Under the pieces are notes generated by a model, which was not told the DNA's origin, searched no databases, and worked only from the letters and a program-made list of their open reading frames with translations. Shown here one piece after another: positions 21,500 through 31,900 of a stretch of 64,000 bases of DNA. The translations under genes and the position numbers were made by a program. How positions within the stretch are numbered: the first letter of the stretch is position 1; each line of letters begins with the position of its first letter. This stretch comes from Aquatica leii (Eukaryota; Arthropoda; Insecta; Coleoptera; Lampyridae): the NCBI GenBank assembly GCA_035610365.1, contig CM069432.1, positions 164,670,035-164,734,034 of the forward strand. Reading direction: 5' to 3'.

Positions 21500-21503
21500 G
21501 TAG
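21500..21503. repeat. target duplication GTAG (left of solo LTR)
   Basis: GTAG immediately before the TG start of the solo LTR is repeated at 21935-21938 immediately after its CA end; a 4-bp duplication fits Gypsy-type integration. Confidence 0.7.
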
Positions 21504-21934
21504 TGAGACGTTCGAGAAGTTATTCGCAAATTCGAGATCCTTCTCGAGGTTGTTATCCATCTTCTAGAACGTATATTGAAAGATATGGAACACTCGAGAA
21601 TGATTTTCAAAATGCGTTTATATACCGACGAAGCAAATCGTAAATCAGTTATTTTCGTATGCGAAAACGGCAGTGTTCAGAAGATTGTTACGGTAAAAAT
21701 AAATAAGTGATCAACGCGTGTGCAATAAGGATACGGAGAACGTGACTTTAATATAAACAAGTTTCGGTGTTTAGATAAATAGAAGTTATCTTCCTGTAAG
21801 TGATAGTGCGATATAAATTATAGTGTAAGTGTTTTTATTAAATATCTTTAGATTTAATTAGTTCGGTTAGTTTAAACGTGTACATATTTTTAGTGTAAAT
21901 AAATTAATTAGTTTTAATAATAAAATTCGTTACA
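21504..21934 (+). repeat. solo LTR (431 bp), same family as the TRIM at 30767
   Basis: Starts TGAGACGTTCGAGAAG and ends AATTCGTTACA, flanked by GTAG. It aligns along its length with 30767-31080 (for example TTATCCATCTTCTAGA, TATATACCGACGAA, ATAAATTATAGTGTAAGTG), except for an extra block of about 120 bp at about 21655-21775 not present in the other copy. TTCnnGAA palindromes at 21511-21518 and 21562-21569 lie upstream of a TATA box. A solo LTR arises by recombination between the two LTRs of an element. Confidence 0.82.
21619..21650 (+). promoter_or_regulatory. LTR core promoter: TATA box and initiator
   Basis: TATATA at 21619-21624 and TCAGTT at 21645-21650, with the A of the initiator 28 bp after the first T of the TATA box. 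This is the usual arthropod TATA/Inr spacing. In the TRIM copy the TATA is kept (30884-30891) but the initiator reads TCCGTT. Confidence 0.65.
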
Positions 21935-21938
21935 GTAG

Positions 21939-22993
21939 TAACGTAAAAACCGATCAAGCGAGTTTAAGCATAGCAGATTCATCGCTGATGTTAAGATAAG
22001 TTCAAACGATGATGAACGCAAACATCAATTAAATGAAAATGCAACAAAAACCAATAGGTAATGCATTGGTGCAGGAAAAAATTAAAATATTTAACGACAA
22101 AGAAGATTTATTGTCTGTTTAACGAATAACTTGATCAGTTAAATTCTACAGCAAATCTAAATAGATAGAGCTACAAATATACCATCAAAGCTGCATGTAT
22201 TCATTTGAGTGCAAAAGCATAGTAGGCAGCACGACGTTTGCAGATTCAAACAAATTTTTACAATTTAGTGAAAAATTTAAACGAATATTTTTAAGTGTAG
22301 CTAATTTATCGAAAAAATGGGAAATGCAAAAACGCACGCAAACTGAATGTTAATAGTATAGTTTAAAAAATACCGGTTGCGTTTGAAGTTTTAAAAAAAA
22401 ATTTGTTTTGAAATTACTTGTTACACCGTCCAAAAATATTTCAAAATATTTATGTAATAAAGAGATTTTGTTGAGTACCACCAACCTAGCAATCATCTAA
22501 CGTTTTTGTTACATTACAATTAATCACAAACATTAAACATTTGTTACATTGTGCTGATGCGCAATTGTTGTGTATGTAAAACAAGCAATTTCGACATACT
22601 AAAATCGTTCTAAAATTGTATGTAACATAAACGCGAGTTTGATTCAATACCGTTACATTACAAATGTGCAACTTAAAATACGTTACAGGTACGTTGTGCA
22701 AGTGAATGTTTATAAACAAGATTATGTTATAAGTATTTTTAAAAAACCTGATATTTTTAGTATATGTATACTTCATCGAGAAGTCGTTGTGATTTCCAAA
22801 CTTCTATAAAAGCTGCTTATTCTGTATCTATCGTCATTTGAATTATATAGTGATGAACCTTGTTCTAAATGTTTGGAAATTGCTTTCACACATTTTTTTT
22901 CTTGCAATGCCTCTGTTACATCAAATGTAACATTAAATTATGTAATTATAAATTGTGATGCATTATATGAATTTGAAAATGTCTCTGTTTCAG
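21939..22993. other. AT-rich stretch with GTTACAT words, no gene
   Basis: No clear coding frame. Words GTTACAT/ATGTAAC recur (for example near 22509, 22544, 22622, 22651, 22916, 22927) and again beyond the next gene near 24107-24270; meaning unknown. Confidence 0.4.
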
Positions 22994-23945
22994 GATAACT
23001 CATACGCTGTTGTATTTGACTTGTCTGTTGTAAATGGTGAACAATATAGCATTGTTTGACGCAACAAGTTGCATGAGAAGGACAACATTACATATCTAAG
23101 TTACTCGACACTAAAGGAATATCAAAAATGTTTAAAAATGAAAAGATATCCTGACAAGCTTTGGAAACTGACTGCTGTTGCAATAGTTGGGTATTATGGT
23201 AAGAAGTTTTATACTGCACAGAATCAAAATTTTATCCAAATAAGATAATTACGACGAAGCAAAGAAAAAAGAAAATAATCTACTACAATATAAATCATCT
23301 TCTGAAGTAGATGATCAAAACTCAAGAAAGGAAGCTTACAAAAACATATAAAAACACAAATTTACGATTTTTATTATGTGGATGACTTTTTATCGCCATT
23401 ACCATCACCATCACATAGGAGTCAGTTTTTTTAGTACTATTACTTGTAAGCAAAATTGATAAAAGCATTTTTATATTATCCATTATGTGTCTTACAAACA
23501 GTTTTCAAAATGTAATAAATTTTAGAAGCACCACTAGCAGCAACACTGTAGATAATAATATAAATATAGAAAACGTTCCTCTTGTGATTTCGCAAAAAAA
23601 AACTCCTAAATGGTAACTTTAGAAACAGTCACTCTTGTACCAAATAAAAAAGGTATTTATATACATATTTATAAAATTTGATGTTTTTAAATTGTTTCTA
23701 CAGAGTAAAATCTACTACAAAATGTGTATGATAAACTTGTGGAGTGTGAAATTTTGATGGAAAATCACACTGATCGACTAATTCAAATTGAACTCCCTTT
23801 AAAAACGACAGAAGACATAGAGATGGTTGAAATTAGTCTTTTAAATGATGCGCAGTCCGGTACTTTAGTAAGGTTTTTTTATGAACCTTGCTGGAATCGA
23901 TTGGTTTCGTTCAACACAACAACGGTTGAAAAGGAAAAAAAATAA
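22994..23945 (+). pseudogene. DUF4806-like gene remnant with introns
   Basis: Exon 22994-23198 follows a good 3' splice site (CTGTTTCAG) and ends at a 5' splice site (TATG/GTAAGAAG). It reads YAVVFDLSVVNGEQYSIV, an in-frame TGA where the family usually has Trp, then KLWKLTAVAIVGYYG, resembling the N-terminal domain that insect DUF4806 proteins carry. A later exon near 23704-23945 has HTDRLIQIELPLKTTEDIEM, the FPLK-x-edL signature that opens DUF4806; it is preceded by TTTCTACAG but an in-frame TAA lies at 23706-23708. No ATG starts this last exon (its first usable codon, at 23724, is GTG). Function of the family is unknown; many copies in insects suggest expansion or mobility. The two stops argue for a pseudogene. 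Confidence 0.6.
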
Positions 23946-24861
23946 TAAAAGTAAAGAAAGCGATAATATAAAAGAATAATTTTTAACTATTATGTTGTAA
24001 GTTTTGCTTGAATTACTAATTTTTAAGTAAATATATAGTTATAAATCTTCTAAAAACTGTTTAATTTTCCATCATTTATTATTACATTAATTTAAAACGT
24101 TACGTTACAGATCAACTGTAAAATTATGTAACACACAGTTGAAAAACTACGCGATTGTTACATCAAAATATTTAAAATCGATTGTAGGTATTACGTATTT
24201 CTGTTACATAACAATTACGAATTTAAACTACGAATTTGTTTTGAAACAAGACTACGTAACAGTAACATTTTTCAAGTGGAGTAGGCGGACATAAAACGTA
24301 GCAGAAGTATAGTTGTTGTTTATAATTTACGGAATTCAAAACGTAACATAAAATAAAAAAACGAAATTTTTGCATTTTAGCAACATAACCGTGTTTGCGA
24401 GAAATTATTAAAACATGACCAATTACAATATTTAATTTGTTTAACCAATTTTGCCCTAAAAGTATTGAATTTGTATTGGTTATTACATATAAATTTGAAT
24501 CAAAAAAAGATTTATTTTTAAATTAAATTGACACGTTTATGTATCCAAGCTTGTTAATCATTTATATTTGTATATGAACGTAATTTAATTGTAGGTGAGA
24601 TAAGTTTAGAGTTATTGATAATTTATTAAAAGTGTTTTTTGAAATTATTAAAAAGCTACAGTTAGTATTATTTTTAACGACATTACCGATGTGGCAACAT
24701 TGCGTTATCATATTCTCATCAGAGGCTAAAAGCAATCTGTAATACTTGTGTTCTTCTGCTTGAGTACACATGATTTAGTTTGAACATCATCTTCTACTCA
24801 AACAGTCAGGATAGTTAAGGATGTATGCTCGAAGTAGAAATTGTTTCTACAATTTTACAAG
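23946..24861. other. AT-rich stretch, nothing recognised
   Basis: 3' flank of the DUF4806-like remnant with further GTTAC words (24107-24270); no supported gene. Confidence 0.45.
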
Positions 24862-24869
24862 GCTAAATC
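24862..24869. repeat. 8-bp target duplication (left), GCTAAATC
   Basis: Matches GCTAAATT at 26174-26181 in seven of eight positions. Eight-bp duplications are diagnostic of hAT transposons. Confidence 0.8.
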
Positions 24870-26173
24870 CAGTGGTTGGAAGTATAACAATAATAGTATC
24901 GCGATACGAGTATCGCTATACTTTATTAGTATAGAATATCGAATCGCGTTACATTTGAAAAAAAAGTATCGATACAGAAATCGTGATAATTTTCTTTAGT
25001 ATCGTCTATCGCAAAATGCAATACTTTGAATCGATACTTGACAATTTATTGAAATGTTTAAATTTAAAAGTACTTCGAAGTAAAACCAAATTCTAAATTC
25101 TATAAAATATACTTTAAATACTTTAAATTACAACTAAATAATCCTGTACCTGCAATGTATACAATTTTTAAACATGTATAACTCCACCATTGTCTGACAA
25201 TTGAATTTGATAGCTTTTGATGCTAAATAAACAGAATATACTTAAAGTAGAATTTTCTTTCTAGAAGATATACAACTAAGTACGTTTAATTTATGCTGCA
25301 AAAATCAAATTATTTTGAAGATTTATCAAACAGGGTACTACTTTTTACTATTTTATAGCAATTTATTATGATTTCAAAAAACAGTAACAATTAGGATGAA
25401 AAAGAGTTGCAGTACACAACTTTTAAGTAAATCCTCACAACCCCCCAAAAGTCACGTTGCAAAAAAAATAGTTTTATCTTTACCGACTCCAGATGTACTT
25501 ACAAATTGTATATTTATCTTTTTAATGCCTGTCATAACCGAACCATAATCCAAAAGCCAGGCAATTAAATATGTCAGAATAGCAACGAGCTTTTGATTCC
25601 TTAAGTCGTGCAATTTAGGTGTAATTTTGCTTTTCGCTAACATTCATTTAAGCATTATATAAGCAAGTACTTACAAAACATAATGTATTTATTTTCAGAA
25701 AAAAATATAACGTTTGTGTTAACGGATGAATGCAACTGTTTTAAAAATCTATATAATTTAAATCTTTATTTAAATTTTGTTTTAAATCTAAATACCTTGG
25801 AGATAACACAGCTTTAAAAAATATACTTATAATAAATTTTTGTTTAATGTTAAAATACGGCTAAATTGAAATTGTAATTTTTTTCTGTACAGTTTTTAAT
25901 AAGTGAGTACGGTTTTATCATATGGTGAAGCGACAATTAGTAAGTATAACTGAACCTTAACAATAAAGTAGCAACTCAAAGTAATGTAAAATTTATATCA
26001 GAATTTTTCTCCTCAGATCACTAATGAAAAACTAACGCAATAAGTAACGCAAAATTAAAGCGATACTATTATTGCAATCGCGATATTATTCTAGACAAAG
26101 TAAAGATACATTTTTGCTTCAAGTATCGCTTATCGTATAACGATACTTTTAAAAAGTATCGCTCCGACCACTG
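24870..26173. mobile_element. non-autonomous hAT-type element, 1304 bp
   Basis: Ends are CAGTGGTTGGAAGTATA (left) and, inverted, CAGTGGTCGGAGCGATAC (right), the CAGxG start typical of hAT transposons, with an 8-bp flanking duplication (7/8). Both subterminal regions are packed with GTATCG/CGATAC words in both orientations (24897-25036 and 26051-26162), as expected for transposase binding. The interior is AT-rich; the longest frame (25452-25643, minus, 63 codons) shows no BED finger or hAT dimerisation motif. It would need a transposase in trans. Confidence 0.88.
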
Positions 26174-26181
26174 GCTAAATT

Positions 26182-27880
26182 ACATCAAAGGATTTACAAA
26201 ATGTTGATAAAGTTTTATAAAAAATTATCTTAAACAAGACAGGTATAGTCATTTTTTGGATTTTTTTTCGGGGTTTTAAATAGAAAATGTAAATGTAAAA
26301 TCCAATGTAATTATTGTGATATGTGGTATAATGTCGGATTGTAGCTCCGCTTTCAAAAGAATAACATACGATAGGTTTCTTGTTGTTACTACTCAGTCTA
26401 CTCAGATAAAATATGCTACAACCACATCCTCTTATTACGAGATACATGAATATGAAATTAGAAACAGTCTTTTTTTATATTTTGCAACTTTTGTCTAAAA
26501 TAATTAGAAACGCTAACATTTGCGAATATTTTGTTTTACATATAGTATATAAATTCTTTGTTCTAAAATCTATTCTATACTCGGGATATTTAGAAACACG
26601 CATGAAATATATTTCCATGCACGAATTTTACAACAAAACTTAGTAGGTACACAGTTAAAAGTACCTATTTCTTTGATTTAAAAAAAATTATTTAAATATA
26701 TATTCTGTTTCAATAGCGACAAGAAGATATTTTTTTCGTTTAAATAAAAACTTTGAGAATTTTTTAACATATAGCTTATTTGATATAAATAATTTGTGAT
26801 TTAATTTAATATGGTAATATATTAAAACCATCAGCCTTAATGTTAAATTGAATAACAAATATATTCAACACAAACAAATGTACTTTTAAATCAAATAATT
26901 AATATCTTTAATACATCAATGTAGAACTACAAACAATAAACAAGTAAATGTTTTTTTCATTAGAAAATTTAGTATGCAAAGCAAACTGTAGAAAATTTAA
27001 AACAAATAACTGCATTTATTTAGTTCAAAATATTTATTTAAAATCTACGGCTGCATAGTCAAACCTATTGTGATACGCGATATGATATGAACCTTGTACT
27101 CTTATACGTCCTTTGAGAGGAATTAATGTTAGAAAAAAGTATCGTATATTGCATGTTTTGAATCTGAAATACGTAGAATTGTAAAAAAATTACCAGTTGT
27201 AATTTTTGCATTAAGCAAGTCATATACAGATTTGTTGTGGTCTGTTAATAAATGCATTTTTGTATCAGCAACTTGATCATAAAGTTTACGCTAATTGTTT
27301 TCACATTGAAATAAATCGATATGTCGAAAATTTTCGGTCAAACAATAATTATCCTACAATTGGAACACAATCAACAATATTTAGAAATAACAAAAATAAT
27401 AATAAAGTACGCGTCATATTAATTTTAAATATGCCTAAATTTTTTTTTAATATTTAGGAAAGAAACGATAATTAGAAAAAACACCATGCGATTTTTCTAA
27501 AAAAATATGTTTTTGTTTGTTGATAACACTAGTCGTGAGTCGTTCAAGATTTTTGGTAATTTAAATACATGAAGCACAAACATTTGTCAACATTTTTAAA
27601 AATAAGAAAGGTGGCGCATTGTGACTGTTGTAAAACTTATTTAACAAATAATATTAATTTTTTTAAATCCCATTAAAACAACATTATAAAATTATGAAAA
27701 AATATCATTTTTAATAATAATTTTCAAAGTGTAGTATTTGTAATAAAAATATACTGTTGGTACTAGCAGACTCAAGCGTTTATTAAAAAGATGTTAGTTT
27801 TGTAAAGGTTATGTAATTCAGCTCATGCAGTTTTAAAATAAACAACATGCATTTGATAGAACGCTTCAAATTATTCATCC
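26182..27880. other. AT-rich stretch, nothing recognised
   Basis: Only short open frames (60-90 codons) of AT-rich composition. No domain, array or RNA gene seen. Confidence 0.5.
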
Positions 27881-28030
27881 AAATATCATGGGTGTTGATT
27901 TTAATAAATATTTAATTGCAATAAAACTGAATAATTTTATTTACAAATGCGTCATAAGAAGGTATTGTATCAGTTATTTGACCCTGCTCAGTTCAATAAT
28001 AACGTTTATGGTTTGTAGCACTTCTAGAAA
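27881..28030 (+). pseudogene. possible piggyBac transposase fragment
   Basis: IIHPNIMGVDFNKYLIAI (about 27876-27929) resembles the MGGVDxxDQL motif of piggyBac-derived transposases. After a frame change, RHKKVLYQLFDPAQFNNNVY (about 27949-28008) resembles the following KWxxxxFxxLLDxxxxNA segment, at about the right distance. Only about 50 residues are involved and no neighbouring motif was found, so this may be chance. Confidence 0.25.
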
Positions 28031-29124
28031 ATCTGAAATAATATTCATAAAATTATAAGCTAGTTTATTCACTTTCCACCAAAATCAATTGTTATTTTGA
28101 CTTCAAAGGACTAACCATTGAGATGACGTATACATTAGTAATCCAGTAAATTACACGACACATTGATAATCTATTAAAAAAAAAGAGTTTATTTGTAGTA
28201 AACAATAATAATAAATAACTAAAGGTATAAAACCAACAAAATTTCTTTATTTACATATACTACGAGTTTAATAAAGCCAAACCTAAATTGTTTAATATAC
28301 AGAAATTATATTTAAATCAATTAAATTTTATTCAAATATTACACAGTTTTGTTCAAACACTTTTTCTAATGTATCTGAATGAAATGTAAAAATTTAGTTG
28401 AGGTTTTTACAGTTTATCACACTAGCTCAACCTCACTTATAAAACACACCTACATCACGTAGATTACGTAAACTTCAGTATCACACTGATTACAGATCAC
28501 GCTCATAGAGAGCTTCAAACTACAATATAACAGAATCCTCAGCTTATTTGTAATTGCCTCTAAATTTGGTAGAAATAGTTGTGCGACCTTCTTAACTTTA
28601 CAGTACTTTCTTTCGAGGATAAATACAATACAATTCGCAGCTCAGTCGCTTCTCTCGGGGATATTTTAAATGTGTACATATTCTGAAGTCACTTTATCTT
28701 AATTAAATTATTTTTTTTATTTTTACAATGTACACTAATTTCAGTGCAATCGCTGATTAAACGGATATTCAAATATAATCTAGCAAATTTTAGTATATGG
28801 TGTATTTAATGCATTTGTTTCATCTACAATATTTTACTTAAACTTGTATTTTTAGTACCTATACCAGATAATATTTTTCCACGGATTCCATCTTAATTTC
28901 GAAATAATTTAAAAAAACGTTTTTCTTTTAAATTAATGTTATTAGTAAGTAATTACATTAAACAGTTTACTGCAATCGTTCTTTTAATATTTTTGTGCGA
29001 CAATTTTTAGTAGACTGGTTGTTTAAGAGACTACATATTATACCATTATACAGCTCCACAAGATAGTCGGAAAATATGTCAACCAAAAAAAATTTTATTA
29101 AAATTTTTTGCCGCGTTAATAATT
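28031..29124. other. AT-rich stretch, nothing recognised
   Basis: No convincing gene. A slightly less AT-rich block at 28420-28670 holds TATAAAA (28438) and TTCAGT (28474-28479), but the spacing (39 bp) is long for a promoter. Confidence 0.4.
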
Positions 29125-29930
29125 TGTTCAATCATAATTGAGAATTCGAAGTTGGTACATTCACATTTAAAAGTTGGTTAAAAGTAAATTATGACAGTTT
29201 ACAGCTGACATTTTCCGCGTGCGTTTGATTAATTACTAATTTATTTTATTGTGTTCCAGTGTTACTTTTGTTTATTAAAATCAGTTTTTTTGAGGACTAC
29301 TTTGTTCTCTTATTTGTGAAATATAGGTATGTATTTACAAATGCTTTAATAACATCTAATTTTAATGTGAGTTTTATATTTGAAGGTTATCATTATTATG
29401 GCTGGAACTACAAAGAAAACTATCCATTCTAAAGCTCAAAACATTATCAAAAATGTTATTCAATTCTTTGATAGTCAAAAAGCTGCTGGTAAATGGGCAT
29501 TCCCTTTGGACAAGGCAACTAACCTTGCAGCGGCTGCTGTTGGGAAATCAGTAACTACTATTTTGAGATTCAGAAAAGAAGCTGCTGTAGCTGACGGTAG
29601 TCTACTAGAATCACCTTTAAAAAAAAGAAAAAGCGGAGGATCCAACAAAATAGTAATGGATGAGTGCGATTTAAGAATCTTAAAAAGAACAGTGCAAGAG
29701 GTTTACACGGTTGACAAGCAAGTGAGTAAAATGCAAGACAAGAATTATTATACTGACGGACAAGAAACCATTCGAAAACATCTTTTAAGAATTTGCTTCA
29801 TATTTAAAAGATGTCAAAACCGACAAAAATTGCTCATGGAACGCAATCATATCGTAGTTTATCGTTTTCGTTATCTACGAAAGTTGAGAGAAAACGCTGC
29901 TCTCGGAGAAAATAAAAAACCGATTACATA
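29125..29930 (+). pseudogene. HTH transposase N-terminus, copy 2
   Basis: ATG at 29398; the frame is open to 30048 but only the first 178 residues are native, because a MITE begins at 29931. KTIHSKAQNIIKNVIQFFDS, FPLDKATNLAAAAVGKSVTT (first helix-turn-helix), then the basic linker SPLKKRKSGG, CDLRILKRTVQEVYT and ETIRKHLLRICFIF (second helix-turn-helix), and LLMERNHIVVYRFRYLRKLR before KPITY. This is the order seen in Tc1/IS630-type transposases just before the first catalytic Asp, which would follow KPITY. The 5' part has an initiator-like AAAATCAGTTT (29278-29288), a possible intron 29327-29385 and strong homology with 51750-52035 on the opposite strand. The family's function is DNA binding and excision; this copy has no catalytic domain. 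Confidence 0.8.
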
Positions 29931-30344
29931 TTGCGTGTCGGTTCTGTTGATTCTAATATTGCGCAACTATTTGCAACGAATCCTTTTTAAGGCGTTCCTA
30001 CACGTTCAGCATTTAACAAACACCAAATACAAAATGTTTAAAATTTAGCAAGAAGAGCATCGTGCCTGATAAAGTTTAAGTTTTTAATGATTCAATCAGA
30101 AACAATAGATTTTAAATTAATACTTCTTAAAACTTGTAATAAGATGTTTAACATAATAGTAATAATTTACACAAAGTTTTACTGACGACAGTCGGTAAAC
30201 ATTCGCGTATTGGAAGTATTTGCCAAATTTCAAACATTTTGTATTTGCATGGTGTTTGTTAAATGTCAAACGTATATCAACGTCTTAAAAAGGATTTGTT
30301 GCAAACAATTGCGCAATATTACATTCAACAGAACCGACATGCAC
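29931..30344. mobile_element. 414-bp MITE with ~125-bp inverted arms
   Basis: The left arm (29931-30053: GTCGGTTCTGTTGATT, TAATATTGCGCAAC, TCCTTTTTAA, ATTTAACAAACACC) is inverted at 30215-30344 with about 85-90 percent identity by eye. TA lies outside both ends (29929-29930 and 30345-30346), which fits a Tc1/mariner-type TA duplication. It interrupts the HTH copy 2 reading frame after residue 178 and supplies the last residues of that frame. No DDE-coding sequence resumes after it. Confidence 0.82.
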
Positions 30345-30346
30345 TA

Positions 30347-30766
30347 TTTTTTTCTATTTGCTGAATATTTTATAGTAAAACAAAATTTGACTTACATACA
30401 CGAAATACATTCACAGATCTGCATTACTGTCACTACTTTTTTTTCTAGATATATTAAATGTATACTTAGACGTGCACTGAACACTGAAAACGCGTATAGA
30501 TTAAACTGAATTTACCGCTGATAATTCTGATGTGAATGTGTTGTTGTGATGTGATCTTTTGTTTCATGACACGACAGTTGAGCGTTGGTGGTTTTTGGCT
30601 GATTTAACAATTTTAATGTGTTCCAATAAATGAATCGTATTGTTATTGTACAAAACCAAACATATAACTTTTTTCATATCAAATATCTAAATTAAAAATG
30701 AATCAAGTCAAATAGATACACATTACTATATTCATTGAAAAAGTGTTACATGTAATGGTTTAATAT
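30347..30766. other. AT-rich stretch between MITE and TRIM
   Basis: No open frame that resumes the interrupted transposase and no other supported feature. Confidence 0.45.
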
Positions 30767-31080
30767 TGAAACGTTTGAGAAGTTATTTGCAAATGCAAGA
30801 GCCTTCTAGAAGCTGTTATCCATCTTCTAGAGGATATACCGAAAAATAGGGAACACTCGAGAAGGATTTTCTTATGTGTATATATACCGACGAAACAAAT
30901 CGTAGGTCCGTTATTGCCGTCTTCTTGTAAGTGATATAAATTATAGTGTAAGTGTTTTTTTATTAAATATTAATAGATAGAATTAGTTCCGTTAATTTAG
31001 AAGTGTACATATTTCTAGTATAAGTAAAACATCGTTTTAGTCGTTTAAATAAATTAGTAATAATAATAAAATTCGTAACA
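30767..31080 (+). repeat. left LTR of TRIM (314 bp)
   Basis: Begins TGAAACGTTTGAGAAG and ends ATTCGTAACA. TTCTAGAA palindrome at 30804-30811, a second half-match at 30825-30832, TATATATA at 30884-30891. Homologous to the solo LTR at 21504 and, for its first 110 bp, to 31187-31296. Confidence 0.85.
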
Positions 31081-31081
31081 T

Positions 31082-31098
31082 TGGTGTCAGGTGTGGGG
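31082..31098 (+). promoter_or_regulatory. primer binding site of TRIM
   Basis: TGGTGTCAGGTGTGGGG starts one base after the left LTR. It begins with TGG and resembles the TGGTGTCAG-type primer sites seen in several Ty3/Gypsy elements. Confidence 0.7.
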
Positions 31099-31173
31099 TT
31101 TCTTCCCGATGGTCCATTATTAAATCTTCACCGGTGTCGCATCCAGTCTCCTGTTCTGGGACAGAAAAGTTCT

Positions 31174-31186
31174 AAGAAAGGAGCAG
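31174..31186 (+). promoter_or_regulatory. polypurine tract of TRIM
   Basis: AAGAAAGGAGCAG lies immediately before the TG that starts the right LTR, the position where plus-strand synthesis is primed. One C interrupts the purines. Confidence 0.7.
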
Positions 31187-31296
31187 TGAAACGTTCGAAA
31201 AGTTATTTGCAAATGCAAAAGCCTTCTAGAAGCTGTTATCCATCTTCTAGAAGATATACCGAAAAATAGGGAACACTCGAGAAGGATTTTCTTATG
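31187..31296 (+). repeat. truncated right LTR of TRIM
   Basis: Starts TGAAACGTTCGAAAAG and matches the left LTR closely up to TTTTCTTATG, where homology ends at 31296. Contains two perfect TTCTAGAA palindromes (31224-31231, 31245-31252) and TTCGAA at 31194-31199. The rest is deleted or replaced. Confidence 0.82.
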
Positions 31297-31900
31297 GTTT
31301 GATGTTTAATTCATTTAATTTTAATATCTACGTACTTCAAATAATACTGCTAGAACCGATTCTAAAATTTGAGGACAAATGTCAACATAAATTGACAAGT
31401 AGTTGGTACCCTACAAATAAACAAATGGAGTTCCTTTCCTGCATGTTTGAGACAAGCAAACACATTGCAAAAGTATACAGATCACTCGTCCAGAGAGAAG
31501 CGTAGCTTTCCGATGTTGTAAGTCGATAGATTTCTTAATTTGACATTTTATTTATAGTTCAGTGCTGTGGTTTTGAGAATTTTTTGTTAGTATTTCAAGC
31601 TTTCATTGCCAAAAGGATTTTTTTATTGTCACATTTTAGACTCTGCAGCTTTTACTTGATGTAAGTAAAAAATAATTAACTTAACAAGAAAATATTACAC
31701 TTTTTTAGGATATTGGAAATAGTGTTTATCTAACAACACGGCACTTTTATTATTAAGGCTTATATTTGTTTGGAAATCCGCAATGAACATAGGATTATTC
31801 CTTCCAAAATTGTTACGAATAGTTTCACGAGCAATTTCCCAATGACGTATTTTGATATGCTTCTTTTGCACAACATGTTCGTCATATAGTCGTAAAGTTT
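31297..31900. other. no supported gene
   Basis: Short frames on both strands (31299-31505 plus; 31695-31922 minus, with HWEIARETIRNNFGRNNP) show no domain that I can name. The minus frame ends where the mariner-like remnant starts. Confidence 0.4.

Larger units (their letters stand above)
30767..31296 (+). mobile_element. TRIM-like miniature LTR element, 3' truncated
   Basis: Left LTR 30767-31080 (314 bp, TGAAACG...GTAACA), a primer-binding-like site directly after it, a short interior of 106 bp, a polypurine tract and the start of a right LTR at 31187 that breaks off after 110 bp at 31296. All cis signals of an LTR element are present within 530 bp but there is no coding capacity: the layout of terminal-repeat retrotransposons in miniature (TRIMs). 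A full copy would be about 734 bp. The family also has the solo LTR at 21504-21934. Confidence 0.8.

Noticed and set aside
30210..30509. 99-codon frame starting in the MITE right arm
   Set aside because: It spans MITE and flank and has no domain; the initiation codon is not ATG.
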